Source: Christensenellaceae bacterium (GTDB taxonomy: Bacteria > Bacillota > Clostridia > Christensenellales > Aristaeellaceae). From it: a DNA stretch of 29,810 nt. Where the stretch lies: the NCBI GenBank assembly GCA_017881705.1, contig JADGQP010000003.1, positions 1-29,810 of the forward strand, read 5' to 3'. Of this stretch, positions 15,417 through 21,386 are shown piece by piece. The translations under genes and the position numbers were made by a program. The notes below the pieces were generated by a model that saw nothing but the letters and a program-made list of their open reading frames with translations, was not told the origin of the DNA and did no database searches. Numbering within the stretch: the stretch's first letter is position 1; the number at the start of each line of letters is the position of its first letter.

Positions 15417-17495
15417 ATGGACAGGGAACATGCTCGAAAACTCGCTCATGAGCTGGTAGCCCAAATGACGCTGGAGGAGAAAGCTGCGCAGCTTCGCTAC
15501 CAGGCGCCGGCGATTCCGCGGCTGGGCATTCCGGCCTATAACTGGTGGAACGAAGCGCTGCACGGGGTGGCCCGCGCGGGCACGGCCACGGTATTTCCGC
15601 AGGCTGTCGGCATGGCCGCGACGTTTGACGATGCGCTGCTGGAAACCGTTGCGGACACGATTTCCACAGAGGCGCGCGCAAAATACAACATGCAGGCTGC
15701 GCACGAGGACCGCGATATTTACAAGGGGCTGACCCTGTGGTCGCCCAACGTGAACATTTTCAGGGATCCACGCTGGGGACGCGGGCAGGAAACCTACGGC
15801 GAGGATCCGTATTTAACGTCGCGGTTGGGCGTGGCGTTTGTGAAGGGGCTTCAGGGCAAGGGGAAAACGCTAAAAGCGGCCGCCTGCGCCAAACATTTCG
15901 CCGTACATTCCGGGCCGGAGGCGATCCGCCACCATTTCGACGCGCGGGTCAGCCGGAAGGACCTTCGGGAAACCTATCTGCCGGCATTTGAAGCGTTGGT
16001 GAAAGAAGCGCATGTGGAAAGCGTAATGGGCGCATATAACCGCGTGAACGGCGAACCTGCCTGCGGAAGCAAGATGCTGCTGAAAGACATCCTGCGTGAC
16101 GAATGGGGTTTCGAGGGTCACGTGGTCAGCGATTGCTGGGCGCTCAAGGATTTTCACGAGAATCACCACGTGACCGCGACCGCGCCGGAAAGCGCCGCGC
16201 TGGCGATGAAGTATGGCTGTGACCTGAACTGCGGCGAGGTGTACCTGCAGATATTGGCGGCATACCAGGAAGGGCGCATTACCGAAGCGCAGATTACCAC
16301 GGCGTGCGAACGCCTGATGACCACGCGTTATCTGCTGGGCATTCTGGGATCGGAAGGTTCCGAGTATGACGCGATCGCTTATGAGCGTAACGATACCGAC
16401 GAGAGCGCGAAGCTAGCTCAACAGGTAGCCGAAAAGGGCATGGTGCTATTGAAGAACGATGGCCTGCTGCCGCTGGATGTGAACAAACTCCACACCGTAG
16501 GCGTCATCGGCCCCAACGCCAACAGCGTAGCCTGCCTGGAAGGCAACTACAGCGGTACATCCTCGCGCTACGTCACCTACCTGGAGGGCATCCGCGCAGC
16601 CTGCGAGGGCAAAACGCGCGTGCTGTACTCGCAGGGCAGCAACCTTTATAAGGATCGTACCAGCAACCTCGCCATGGCGGATGACCGGCTGGCTGAGGCG
16701 GCAGGGGTCGCGGAAAGAAGCGACGTCGTAATCCTCTGCCTGGGTTTGGACGCGACGCTGGAAGGCGAGGAAGGCGACACCGGCAACGAGTATTCTTCCG
16801 GCGATAAGCGGGATTTGAACCTGCCGACCTGCCAGGAGAAGCTGCTTAACCGTGTGCTCGCGGCCGGAAAACCAACGGTGGTGGTGCTGTCCTCCGGAAG
16901 CGCGCTTGCGGTATCACAAGGCAATGCCATCCTCCAGGCGTGGTATCCGGGGGAATTGGGCGGCTTGGCGCTGGTACGCATCCTGTTTGGACAGGTTTCG
17001 CCCAGCGGCCGCCTGCCGGTCACCTTCTACCGCAGCGTGAGCGATCTGCCGGATTTTGAAGATTACGCCATGGCCAACCGCACCTACCGCTATTACCATG
17101 GAGAGCCGTTGTATCCGTTTGGCTTTGGGTTGAGTTATACTCGCTTTGCCTATTCCGGCGCGCGCTTTGAAAGCGGAATGCTCAGCGTTACGGTGGAAAA
17201 CGTGGGCGAGTGCGACGGCGACGAGGTGGCGCAGGTTTACCTGAAGGATCACGATTCGCCCTTCGCGCCGCGCAACCACAGCCTATGCGCATTCAAGCGC
17301 GTAACGCTGAAAAAAGGCGAAAAAGTGGTCGTCACCCTGCCCATACGCAACGAGGCTTTCACCGCCTATAACGACGAGGGAGAACGGACGACGCTTGGCA
17401 AACGCTTTACGCTTTACGTGGGCGGCAGCCAGCCGGACGGCCGAAGCGTTGTGTTGACGGGGCAGGAACCGTTGGCTTTGGGGGTAAACCGCTAA
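15417..17495 (+). CDS. GH3 beta-xylosidase/beta-glucosidase
   Basis: A 692-residue glycoside hydrolase family 3 enzyme that releases sugars from the non-reducing end of beta-linked oligosaccharides. The N-terminal barrel contains WWNEALHGVARAG (43-55), AKHFAVHSGPE (158-168) and VVSDCWALKD, with nucleophile D239. The second domain (about 385-590) has EKGMVLLKNDGLLPL and the G-E-E-G-D acid/base loop, and a fibronectin III-like domain (about 610-680) closes the protein. The WWNEALHG and SDCWA signatures resemble beta-xylosidases more than beta-glucosidases. No signal peptide is present, so it acts inside the cell on imported oligosaccharides. The ATG at 15417 follows CGGAGGG. It stands alone, bracketed by the two hairpin repeats. 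Confidence 0.92.
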   Translation: MDREHARKLAHELVAQMTLEEKAAQLRYQAPAIPRLGIPAYNWWNEALHGVARAGTATVFPQAVGMAATFDDALLETVADTISTEARAKYNMQAAHEDRDIYKGLTLWSPNVNIFRDPRWGRGQETYGEDPYLTSRLGVAFVKGLQGKGKTLKAAACAKHFAVHSGPEAIRHHFDARVSRKDLRETYLPAFEALVKEAHVESVMGAYNRVNGEPACGSKMLLKDILRDEWGFEGHVVSDCWALKDFHENHHVTATAPESAALAMKYGCDLNCGEVYLQILAAYQEGRITEAQITTACERLMTTRYLLGILGSEGSEYDAIAYERNDTDESAKLAQQVAEKGMVLLKNDGLLPLDVNKLHTVGVIGPNANSVACLEGNYSGTSSRYVTYLEGIRAACEGKTRVLYSQGSNLYKDRTSNLAMADDRLAEAAGVAERSDVVILCLGLDATLEGEEGDTGNEYSSGDKRDLNLPTCQEKLLNRVLAAGKPTVVVLSSGSALAVSQGNAILQAWYPGELGGLALVRILFGQVSPSGRLPVTFYRSVSDLPDFEDYAMANRTYRYYHGEPLYPFGFGLSYTRFAYSGARFESGMLSVTVENVGECDGDEVAQVYLKDHDSPFAPRNHSLCAFKRVTLKKGEKVVVTLPIRNEAFTAYNDEGERTTLGKRFTLYVGGSQPDGRSVVLTGQEPLALGVNR

Positions 17496-17573
17496 CCCGA
17501 AACTTGTTATGAGCCGAACCTTTGGCAATACCAGCGGCGTAAAAAGGCACAGACGCACGCGCCTTGCCGAAGG

Positions 17574-17596
17574 CCGCAATCCTTGTCGGGTTGCGG
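17574..17596 (+). terminator. Possible terminator after GH3
   Basis: A 9-bp stem with one wobble pair (CCGCAATCC with GGGTTGCGG, loop TTGTC) about 78 bases after the GH3 stop, but the tail TTAAGAGA is poor in T, so efficiency is doubtful. Confidence 0.35.
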
Positions 17597-17636
17597 TTAA
17601 GAGAGATTGACAACAGAATTAACAGAACAGAAAACA

Positions 17637-17667
17637 CGCGCCCGCCGCTTTCAAAGCGGCGGACGCG
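17637..17667. repeat. Long GC hairpin flanking repeat copy 2, left
   Basis: CGCGCCCGCCGCTT, loop TCA, then AAGCGGCGGACGCG: a long stem with one mismatch. The same sequence occurs as a direct copy at 17834-17864, with only two base differences visible, placed on the other side of the repeat element. Confidence 0.7.
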
Positions 17668-17673
17668 GGAGTT

Positions 17674-17827
17674 TGTCAAAGAAGCCTGTTTTCAGGAGGT
17701 ATCGGAGGGCGTAGCCCTCCGATGGCCGCTCGTATCGACCGGCTTTGCCGGTCGGGCGGGGAGTTTGCGGCAAAGCCGCAAACAATACCCGAAACTCAAA
17801 AAAGTGGCGAAGTCTACTTTTTTGACA
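17674..17827 (+). repeat. Hairpin-rich repeat element, copy 2
   Basis: A 154-base element with terminal inverted repeats TGTCAAAGAAG (17674-17684) and CTTTTTTGACA (17817-17827), matching at 10 of 11 positions. Three perfect internal stem-loops follow each other: 17701-17723 (10-bp stem), 17736-17754 (8-bp stem, TTT loop) and 17763-17783 (9-bp stem, AAA loop). It is the better-preserved copy of the element at 15119-15271. The loop of the third stem is AAA here and TTT in copy 1, while the stem is identical. Confidence 0.78.
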
Positions 17828-17833
17828 GCCTAA

Positions 17834-17864
17834 CGCGCCCGCCGCTTTCTAAGCGGCGGGCGCG
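17834..17864 (-). terminator. Long GC hairpin flanking repeat copy 2, right; probable minus-strand terminator
   Basis: CGCGCCCGCCGCTT, loop TCT, then AAGCGGCGGGCGCG: a 14-bp perfect stem. It lies 25 bases beyond the stop codon of the minus-strand USP-like gene and is therefore well placed to end that operon, although the following minus-strand sequence is TTAGGCTG rather than a long T run. Confidence 0.55.
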
Positions 17865-17889
17865 TGCAGTTCTCCGACACAATCATCTG

Positions 17890-18294
17890 TCAAGCCGCCG
17901 GTTCACCGGAATCGGCGATGATCATCACCTGAACGCCCGGCAGCAGTTCCGAAAGCGTTTCGGCCATACCGCAGGATGACTCTCCGCTGCCCATTACGAT
18001 CTGGCGTGCGCCAACCGTTTTTGTGAACTCGGCAATCGCCGTTACGGCGACTTCGGCGTTGAGCACAGTCATTTCTGCCCCGGCTTCGCCGGATAGCGCA
18101 TATAAGTAATCCAGCGCCTGCGAGTCCAGCGCGCGCGTTGATTCCCGCTCGCCGTCGGCCACCGACACATGCAGTACATGCAAAGGACGGTGTTGCTTCA
18201 GCGCCATGTCCCCCCCGCTGCGAATAAGGCGGGCGCAGGCACGTTGCAGGGTTACCAACACCAGCACGGGCGATGGGAGAAGGGGTGCATCCAT
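17890..18294 (-). CDS. USP-like nucleotide-binding-fold protein
   Basis: A 134-residue protein with the alternating strand-helix pattern of the universal stress protein fold: VLVLVTLQRACARLIRSGGD (10-29), HVLHVSVAD (39-47), a middle helix with ALDYLYALSGEAGAE, then VAVTAIAEFTKTVGARQIVMGSGESS (82-107) and VQVMIIAD (121-128). It resembles the USP domain of KdpD more than free-standing UspA (inference). The GSGESSCG segment could be a phosphate-binding loop. The start ATG overlaps the stop of the upstream gene by one base (TAATG), so the two are translationally coupled. It is the last gene of the decarboxylase-pump cluster, where it may act as a nucleotide-responsive regulatory subunit; this is speculative. 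Confidence 0.6.
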   Translation of the reverse strand: MDAPLLPSPVLVLVTLQRACARLIRSGGDMALKQHRPLHVLHVSVADGERESTRALDSQALDYLYALSGEAGAEMTVLNAEVAVTAIAEFTKTVGARQIVMGSGESSCGMAETLSELLPGVQVMIIADSGEPAA

Positions 18295-18797
18295 TACTCG
18301 GCCTCTTTTTCCACGGGTTCAAAGGCGGCAACCATACGGTCGTTGCTCGTCACGCGCACGCGCGTACCATACGCAAGGGCAGGCGGTGTTTTCAGCGAGT
18401 CCAGGTAAAATACACGCTCGTCCTCAGGCGCATCTTTTTCGCCGACATTGAGGGTGATCATCCGGCAGTCCACGCCGTTATGATCCTGCGCGTCCTGAGT
18501 TATCGCCTTTAGCAGGCCGACGGTTTCCCGTTTGGGATTATCCAGCATGTAATCCACATGACGTTTGTACTGGCGCACGGGTTTCAGGTATACATCGTAA
18601 AAAAACAGGAAGTAGGCTCCCCCGAGAATGGTGAGTAGGCCTGTCCAGATCCAGCCGCCCGTATCGCGGTGAAGCCGGAACCCTACGAAGGATGCTACCG
18701 CGGCCAACAACATCAACGCCGTGGGCAGAAAAACTACCCAACGGCGTTTCTGCAGTTCAGTCGCAGCCTGCGAACGATCGGCTTGCGAATAGAACAT
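18294..18797 (-). CDS. Two-TM protein of unknown function in pump cluster
   Basis: I do not recognise this 167-residue protein. A basic, polar N-terminus (1-19) precedes two transmembrane helices (about 20-40 and 49-68) with a short outer loop HRDTGGW. A cytoplasmic region of about 100 residues follows, containing a helix-like stretch (ETVGLLKAITQDAQDHNG), then beta-rich segments CRMITLNVG, ERVFYLDSL and GTRVRVTSNDRMVAAFEPV that could form a small barrel, and an acidic end. The ATG at 18797 follows AAAGGAG, 12 bases after the gamma-like gene, and its stop overlaps the next start. Co-transcription with the beta and gamma subunits suggests an accessory or assembly subunit of the membrane pump. 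Confidence 0.75.
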   Translation of the reverse strand: MFYSQADRSQAATELQKRRWVVFLPTALMLLAAVASFVGFRLHRDTGGWIWTGLLTILGGAYFLFFYDVYLKPVRQYKRHVDYMLDNPKRETVGLLKAITQDAQDHNGVDCRMITLNVGEKDAPEDERVFYLDSLKTPPALAYGTRVRVTSNDRMVAAFEPVEKEAE

Positions 18798-18809
18798 AAC
18801 GAATCTCCT

Positions 18810-18998
18810 TTAGTTCTCCTTCTTCTCGCCGGCGTGCTGCATCAGCTTGATGGCGAAGAAGAAAAGCAACAGTACCATAAACGTGCCCAGCAACCCGAAC
18901 AAAGTGGTTAAAAGTCCTCTGTCAACCAACGGCAGTGAAGTCAGCCCCGAAACGGAGGCGGCCGTTGTTGCGGTGGCGGTAAGCAGCCAAGCGCTCAT
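18810..18998 (-). CDS. OadG-like gamma subunit of Na+-pump decarboxylase
   Basis: A 62-residue protein with one transmembrane helix (about 28-53, GLLTTLFGLLGTFMVLLLFF) and a short charged tail ending GEKKEN. The TLFGLLGTFMVL pattern resembles the gamma subunits (OadG/MmdD-like family) of sodium-translocating decarboxylases, which anchor and assemble the complex. It is much shorter than typical OadG because it lacks a long C-terminal tail. It lies 24 bases downstream of the beta subunit gene and 12 bases upstream of the two-TM gene. Identification rests mainly on context, because single-helix proteins carry little signal. Confidence 0.65.
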   Translation of the reverse strand: MSAWLLTATATTAASVSGLTSLPLVDRGLLTTLFGLLGTFMVLLLFFFAIKLMQHAGEKKEN

Positions 18999-19022
18999 AT
19001 AACGTACCTTCTTTCCGAAAAA

Positions 19023-20255
19023 TTACCAGCCGATCATCATGCCGATCAGCGTAATTACCAAACCGCCTGCCACGATGGAGCCCAGCTGGCCGGAAACGTT
19101 GGCGCTGATGGACTGCATGAGAATGAAGTTATAGGGATCCTCTGCCTTGGCCATTTTCTGAATCACGCGCGCGCTCATGGGGAAAGCGGAAATACCCGCC
19201 GCGCCGATCATGGGGTTGAGCTTATTTTTCCTAAAGAGGTTGATGAACTTTGCAAACAGCACGCCGCCCGCCGTATCGAACACGAAGGCCAGCAGGCCAA
19301 GCGCCATAATCAGCAGCGTATCCCAACGCAGGAAGTTCGCGGCGACCATGGTGGAACCGATGGTGATGCCCAGCAGCATTGTAACCAGGTTGGCCAACTC
19401 GTTTTGCGCGGTCTTGCTTAGGCGCTCCAGCACGCCGCATTCCCGTAGCAGGTTGCCAAACATCAGGCTGCCGATCAGCGGTGCGCTCATGGGCACGATA
19501 ATACCCGCCAGGATCGTCACTACGATGGGGAACAGAATCAGCGCCAGGCGCGGGGCGCGCTGCTCGGTGTATGTCATATGGATGCAGCGTTCTTTTTTGG
19601 TGGTCAGCGCGCGGATAACCGGCGGCTGAATTACCGGTACCAGGGACATATAGCTGTATGCCGCTACGGACAAAGGCGCCATATAGTCGGTAAGCTTGAA
19701 ATAGTTGGCTACGTATAACGTCGTTGGTCCGTCTGCGGCTCCGATGATGCCGATAGCGGATGCCAAGCGGAGAATGATACTGTCTTTCTCGGGGCCGGCT
19801 GCCATAGCTGCGATGTTGGGAATAACGACGGGAATTAAGAACATTGCGACCAGGAACGTGGCAAAGATGCCGAACTGCGCTGCCGCGCCGAAGAAGATCA
19901 TCGTCGGATCTTTCATCAGCGGGGAAAAATCGATCATCGCGCCTACGGCGATAAAGATTAGAATGGGGAACAATTCAGTCTTAATGCCGGAATTAAACAG
20001 AACTGTCAGGAAACCTTCGCTGCCAAGCACGCTTGCGGCCGGATTACCGGTGATTGAGTCAATCACGGGCGGCAGGTTAGCCAGAATGGCTCCGAAGCCG
20101 ATGGGTAACAGTAATGCGGGTTCGTAGTCCTTACGGATCGCCAGGTAGATGAGCGCGCCGGAAACGATAAACATAATCAGGGTTTTTAACCCCTCTGGCG
20201 TACCCATATAGACGACACCCGTAAACAGACTCTTCAGGAGCGTCGATATGTCCAC
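19023..20255 (-). CDS. Sodium ion-translocating decarboxylase beta subunit (OadB/GcdB/MmdB)
   Basis: The membrane beta subunit decarboxylates carboxybiotin and couples this to Na+ export. At 410 residues with about ten hydrophobic segments it is full length. Conserved stretches are PIGFGAILANLP (51-62), FIAVGAMIDFSPLMKDP (101-117), and IIGAADGPTTLYVANYF (170-186), where D175 corresponds to the essential aspartate of OadB. Later conserved blocks are GSLMFGNLLRECGV, LNPMIGAAGISAFPMSARV and QSISANVSGQLGS. The GTG start at 20255 follows AGGGGAGG. The carboxyltransferase alpha and biotin-carrier subunits are absent from the window, so the substrate (oxaloacetate, methylmalonyl-CoA, glutaconyl-CoA or malonate) cannot be assigned. 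Confidence 0.92.
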   Translation of the reverse strand: MDISTLLKSLFTGVVYMGTPEGLKTLIMFIVSGALIYLAIRKDYEPALLLPIGFGAILANLPPVIDSITGNPAASVLGSEGFLTVLFNSGIKTELFPILIFIAVGAMIDFSPLMKDPTMIFFGAAAQFGIFATFLVAMFLIPVVIPNIAAMAAGPEKDSIILRLASAIGIIGAADGPTTLYVANYFKLTDYMAPLSVAAYSYMSLVPVIQPPVIRALTTKKERCIHMTYTEQRAPRLALILFPIVVTILAGIIVPMSAPLIGSLMFGNLLRECGVLERLSKTAQNELANLVTMLLGITIGSTMVAANFLRWDTLLIMALGLLAFVFDTAGGVLFAKFINLFRKNKLNPMIGAAGISAFPMSARVIQKMAKAEDPYNFILMQSISANVSGQLGSIVAGGLVITLIGMMIGW

Positions 20256-20294
20256 TTGTTTTCCTCCCCTATTATTAGATAAATTATTGAGCCA

Positions 20295-20323
20295 ATTATA
20301 GCATGGTGCGCCCGGTGTGTCAA
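20295..20323 (-). promoter_or_regulatory. Consensus SigA promoter of the decarboxylase cluster
   Basis: On the minus strand TTGACA (20318-20323) and TATAAT (20295-20300) are both perfect and 17 bases apart. The -35 box overlaps the stop codon of the upstream acetyltransferase gene. Strong constitutive expression is expected. Confidence 0.9.
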
Positions 20324-20826
20324 AGCCTGAGAGGAGGCTTTAATAACTTTTCATGTACCCAGAAATGATCGCCATAAAGGTGAGCGTCGCACACCCTGCG
20401 GTAGCCTGCGTGCTGATAAAGTGCCAGCGCCGACTGGTTTCGCACGTCGCACAGCAGGTGTACGGCCCGGGCGCCCAGCGTGGCGGCCTGCCGCTCCGCC
20501 AGGGACAGCATTTGCGCGCCGTATCCTTTACGCTGCAATTCTGGATGCACACACAGACGAGTGTTGACCGCGACGGAATCCCTAACTTCAAAAGGGAAAC
20601 CGAGTTTTTCCAGATCATCCGTTTCCATCAGCGTTACCGAGCCGATCAGCCGCTTAGGTTCCCGAAGAACATGTAGCCATCCATTTTCCAGATCGTCGCG
20701 CAGAAAAGCCAATGTGGGATACGCGTCGTTCCAACAGCTGCGAGAATCCCCGGCGCACGCGCGCCAAAGCGCCCAGACGTCCGCGGTGTCCGTTTCCGTG
20801 GCGGGAACGAGCCTTAGAGTGTCAAT
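20320..20826 (-). CDS. GNAT-family N-acetyltransferase, apparent ATT start
   Basis: A GNAT acetyltransferase using acetyl-CoA; substrate unknown. The acetyl-CoA loop is LCVHPELQRKGYGAQML (91-107), with the C-terminal part DVRNQSALALYQHAGYRRV typical of the fold. The first ATG/GTG/TTG codon in frame (TTG at 20712) would delete the first strand and helix. The frame remains open upstream to a TAG, and IDTLRLVPATETDTADVWALW reads like a normal GNAT N-terminus, so translation probably starts at ATT 20824-20826, 8 bases after an AAGGGTAGG sequence. This gives 168 residues, the usual length. The alternative is a recently damaged ATG (ATG to ATT). It is followed by the pump operon promoter. Confidence 0.75.
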   Translation of the reverse strand: MDTLRLVPATETDTADVWALWRACAGDSRSCWNDAYPTLAFLRDDLENGWLHVLREPKRLIGSVTLMETDDLEKLGFPFEVRDSVAVNTRLCVHPELQRKGYGAQMLSLAERQAATLGARAVHLLCDVRNQSALALYQHAGYRRVCDAHLYGDHFWVHEKLLKPPLRL

Positions 20827-20897
20827 GGGGATCGCCTACCCTTTACTTTACGGTCGGCGGTGAAAAGAACCGTTATCGGGCCTGGTGGTCAGCGGGT

Positions 20898-21386
20898 TTA
20901 CTGGTGGCCGGCTTCCCGCCGGGCTTTGCCGCGTTCAAATTCCGCTATTTCCTCGTCGGTTTCTGGCATCAGTCGGGGCACGGTAACGGGGCGGCCGTTT
21001 TGGTCCATCGCTATCATGGTGAGGTAAGCGTGATTCACGAGCCTTCGGGTAACGGCGTCGCAGTCCGAAGCTTCCACATAGGTATCCACGCATACCAGCA
21101 TGCTGGTATGCCCCACGTAGGCCATACGGCCCGAAAGTACGACGATGTCGTTAAGTTTGGCGGGCGCCAGAAAATCCAGCCGGTCGATGGCGGCGGTGGT
21201 CACATCGCGGGAGGAATGGCGGCGCGCCACTACGGCGGCTACGATGTCCACCCATTCCATCAATTTACCGCCGAAGAGCCGGAAATTCTGGTTACAGTCC
21301 GCGGGAATGATGATGTGAACCTGTTCCGTACGGCTGTAAGCAACGCTCCGATAGACAGTTTCCGGGTTTACACAGGCCTCAGGCAT
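20898..21386 (-). CDS. Hotdog-fold acyl-CoA thioesterase (BACH/YkhA type)
   Basis: A 162-residue single-hotdog acyl-CoA thioesterase of the cytosolic BACH/YkhA type, which hydrolyses acyl-CoA to the free acid and CoA. The hallmark is NQNFRLFGGKLMEWVDIVA (32-50), with D47 near the active site, followed by the strand VTTAAIDRLDFLAPAKLNDIVVL and the later LVNHAYLTMIAMDQNGRPV. The ATG at 21386 follows AAAGGAG and overlaps the end of the upstream gene by 8 bases, indicating translational coupling. The physiological substrate is unknown. Its coupling to a glycosyltransferase-like protein is unusual and may indicate involvement in envelope lipid or acyl chemistry (inference). Confidence 0.9.
   Translation of the reverse strand: MPEACVNPETVYRSVAYSRTEQVHIIIPADCNQNFRLFGGKLMEWVDIVAAVVARRHSSRDVTTAAIDRLDFLAPAKLNDIVVLSGRMAYVGHTSMLVCVDTYVEASDCDAVTRRLVNHAYLTMIAMDQNGRPVTVPRLMPETDEEIAEFERGKARREAGHQ

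Larger units (their letters stand above)
17496..17889. other. Non-coding region with hairpins and repeat copy 2
   Basis: 394 bases between convergent genes (GH3 on plus, USP-like on minus). No gene is supported. It contains one terminator-like hairpin after GH3, two near-identical long hairpins, and repeat copy 2 between them. The rest (17597-17636) shows nothing recognisable. Confidence 0.6.

Noticed and set aside
17607..17635. TTGACA at 17607-17612 as a promoter
   Set aside because: No -10-like sequence occurs at 16-18 bases downstream, and no gene follows on the plus strand.
20330..20345. Small hairpin at the end of the acetyltransferase gene as a terminator
   Set aside because: The stem is short, lies within coding sequence and is followed directly by the promoter of the next operon; only three T's follow.
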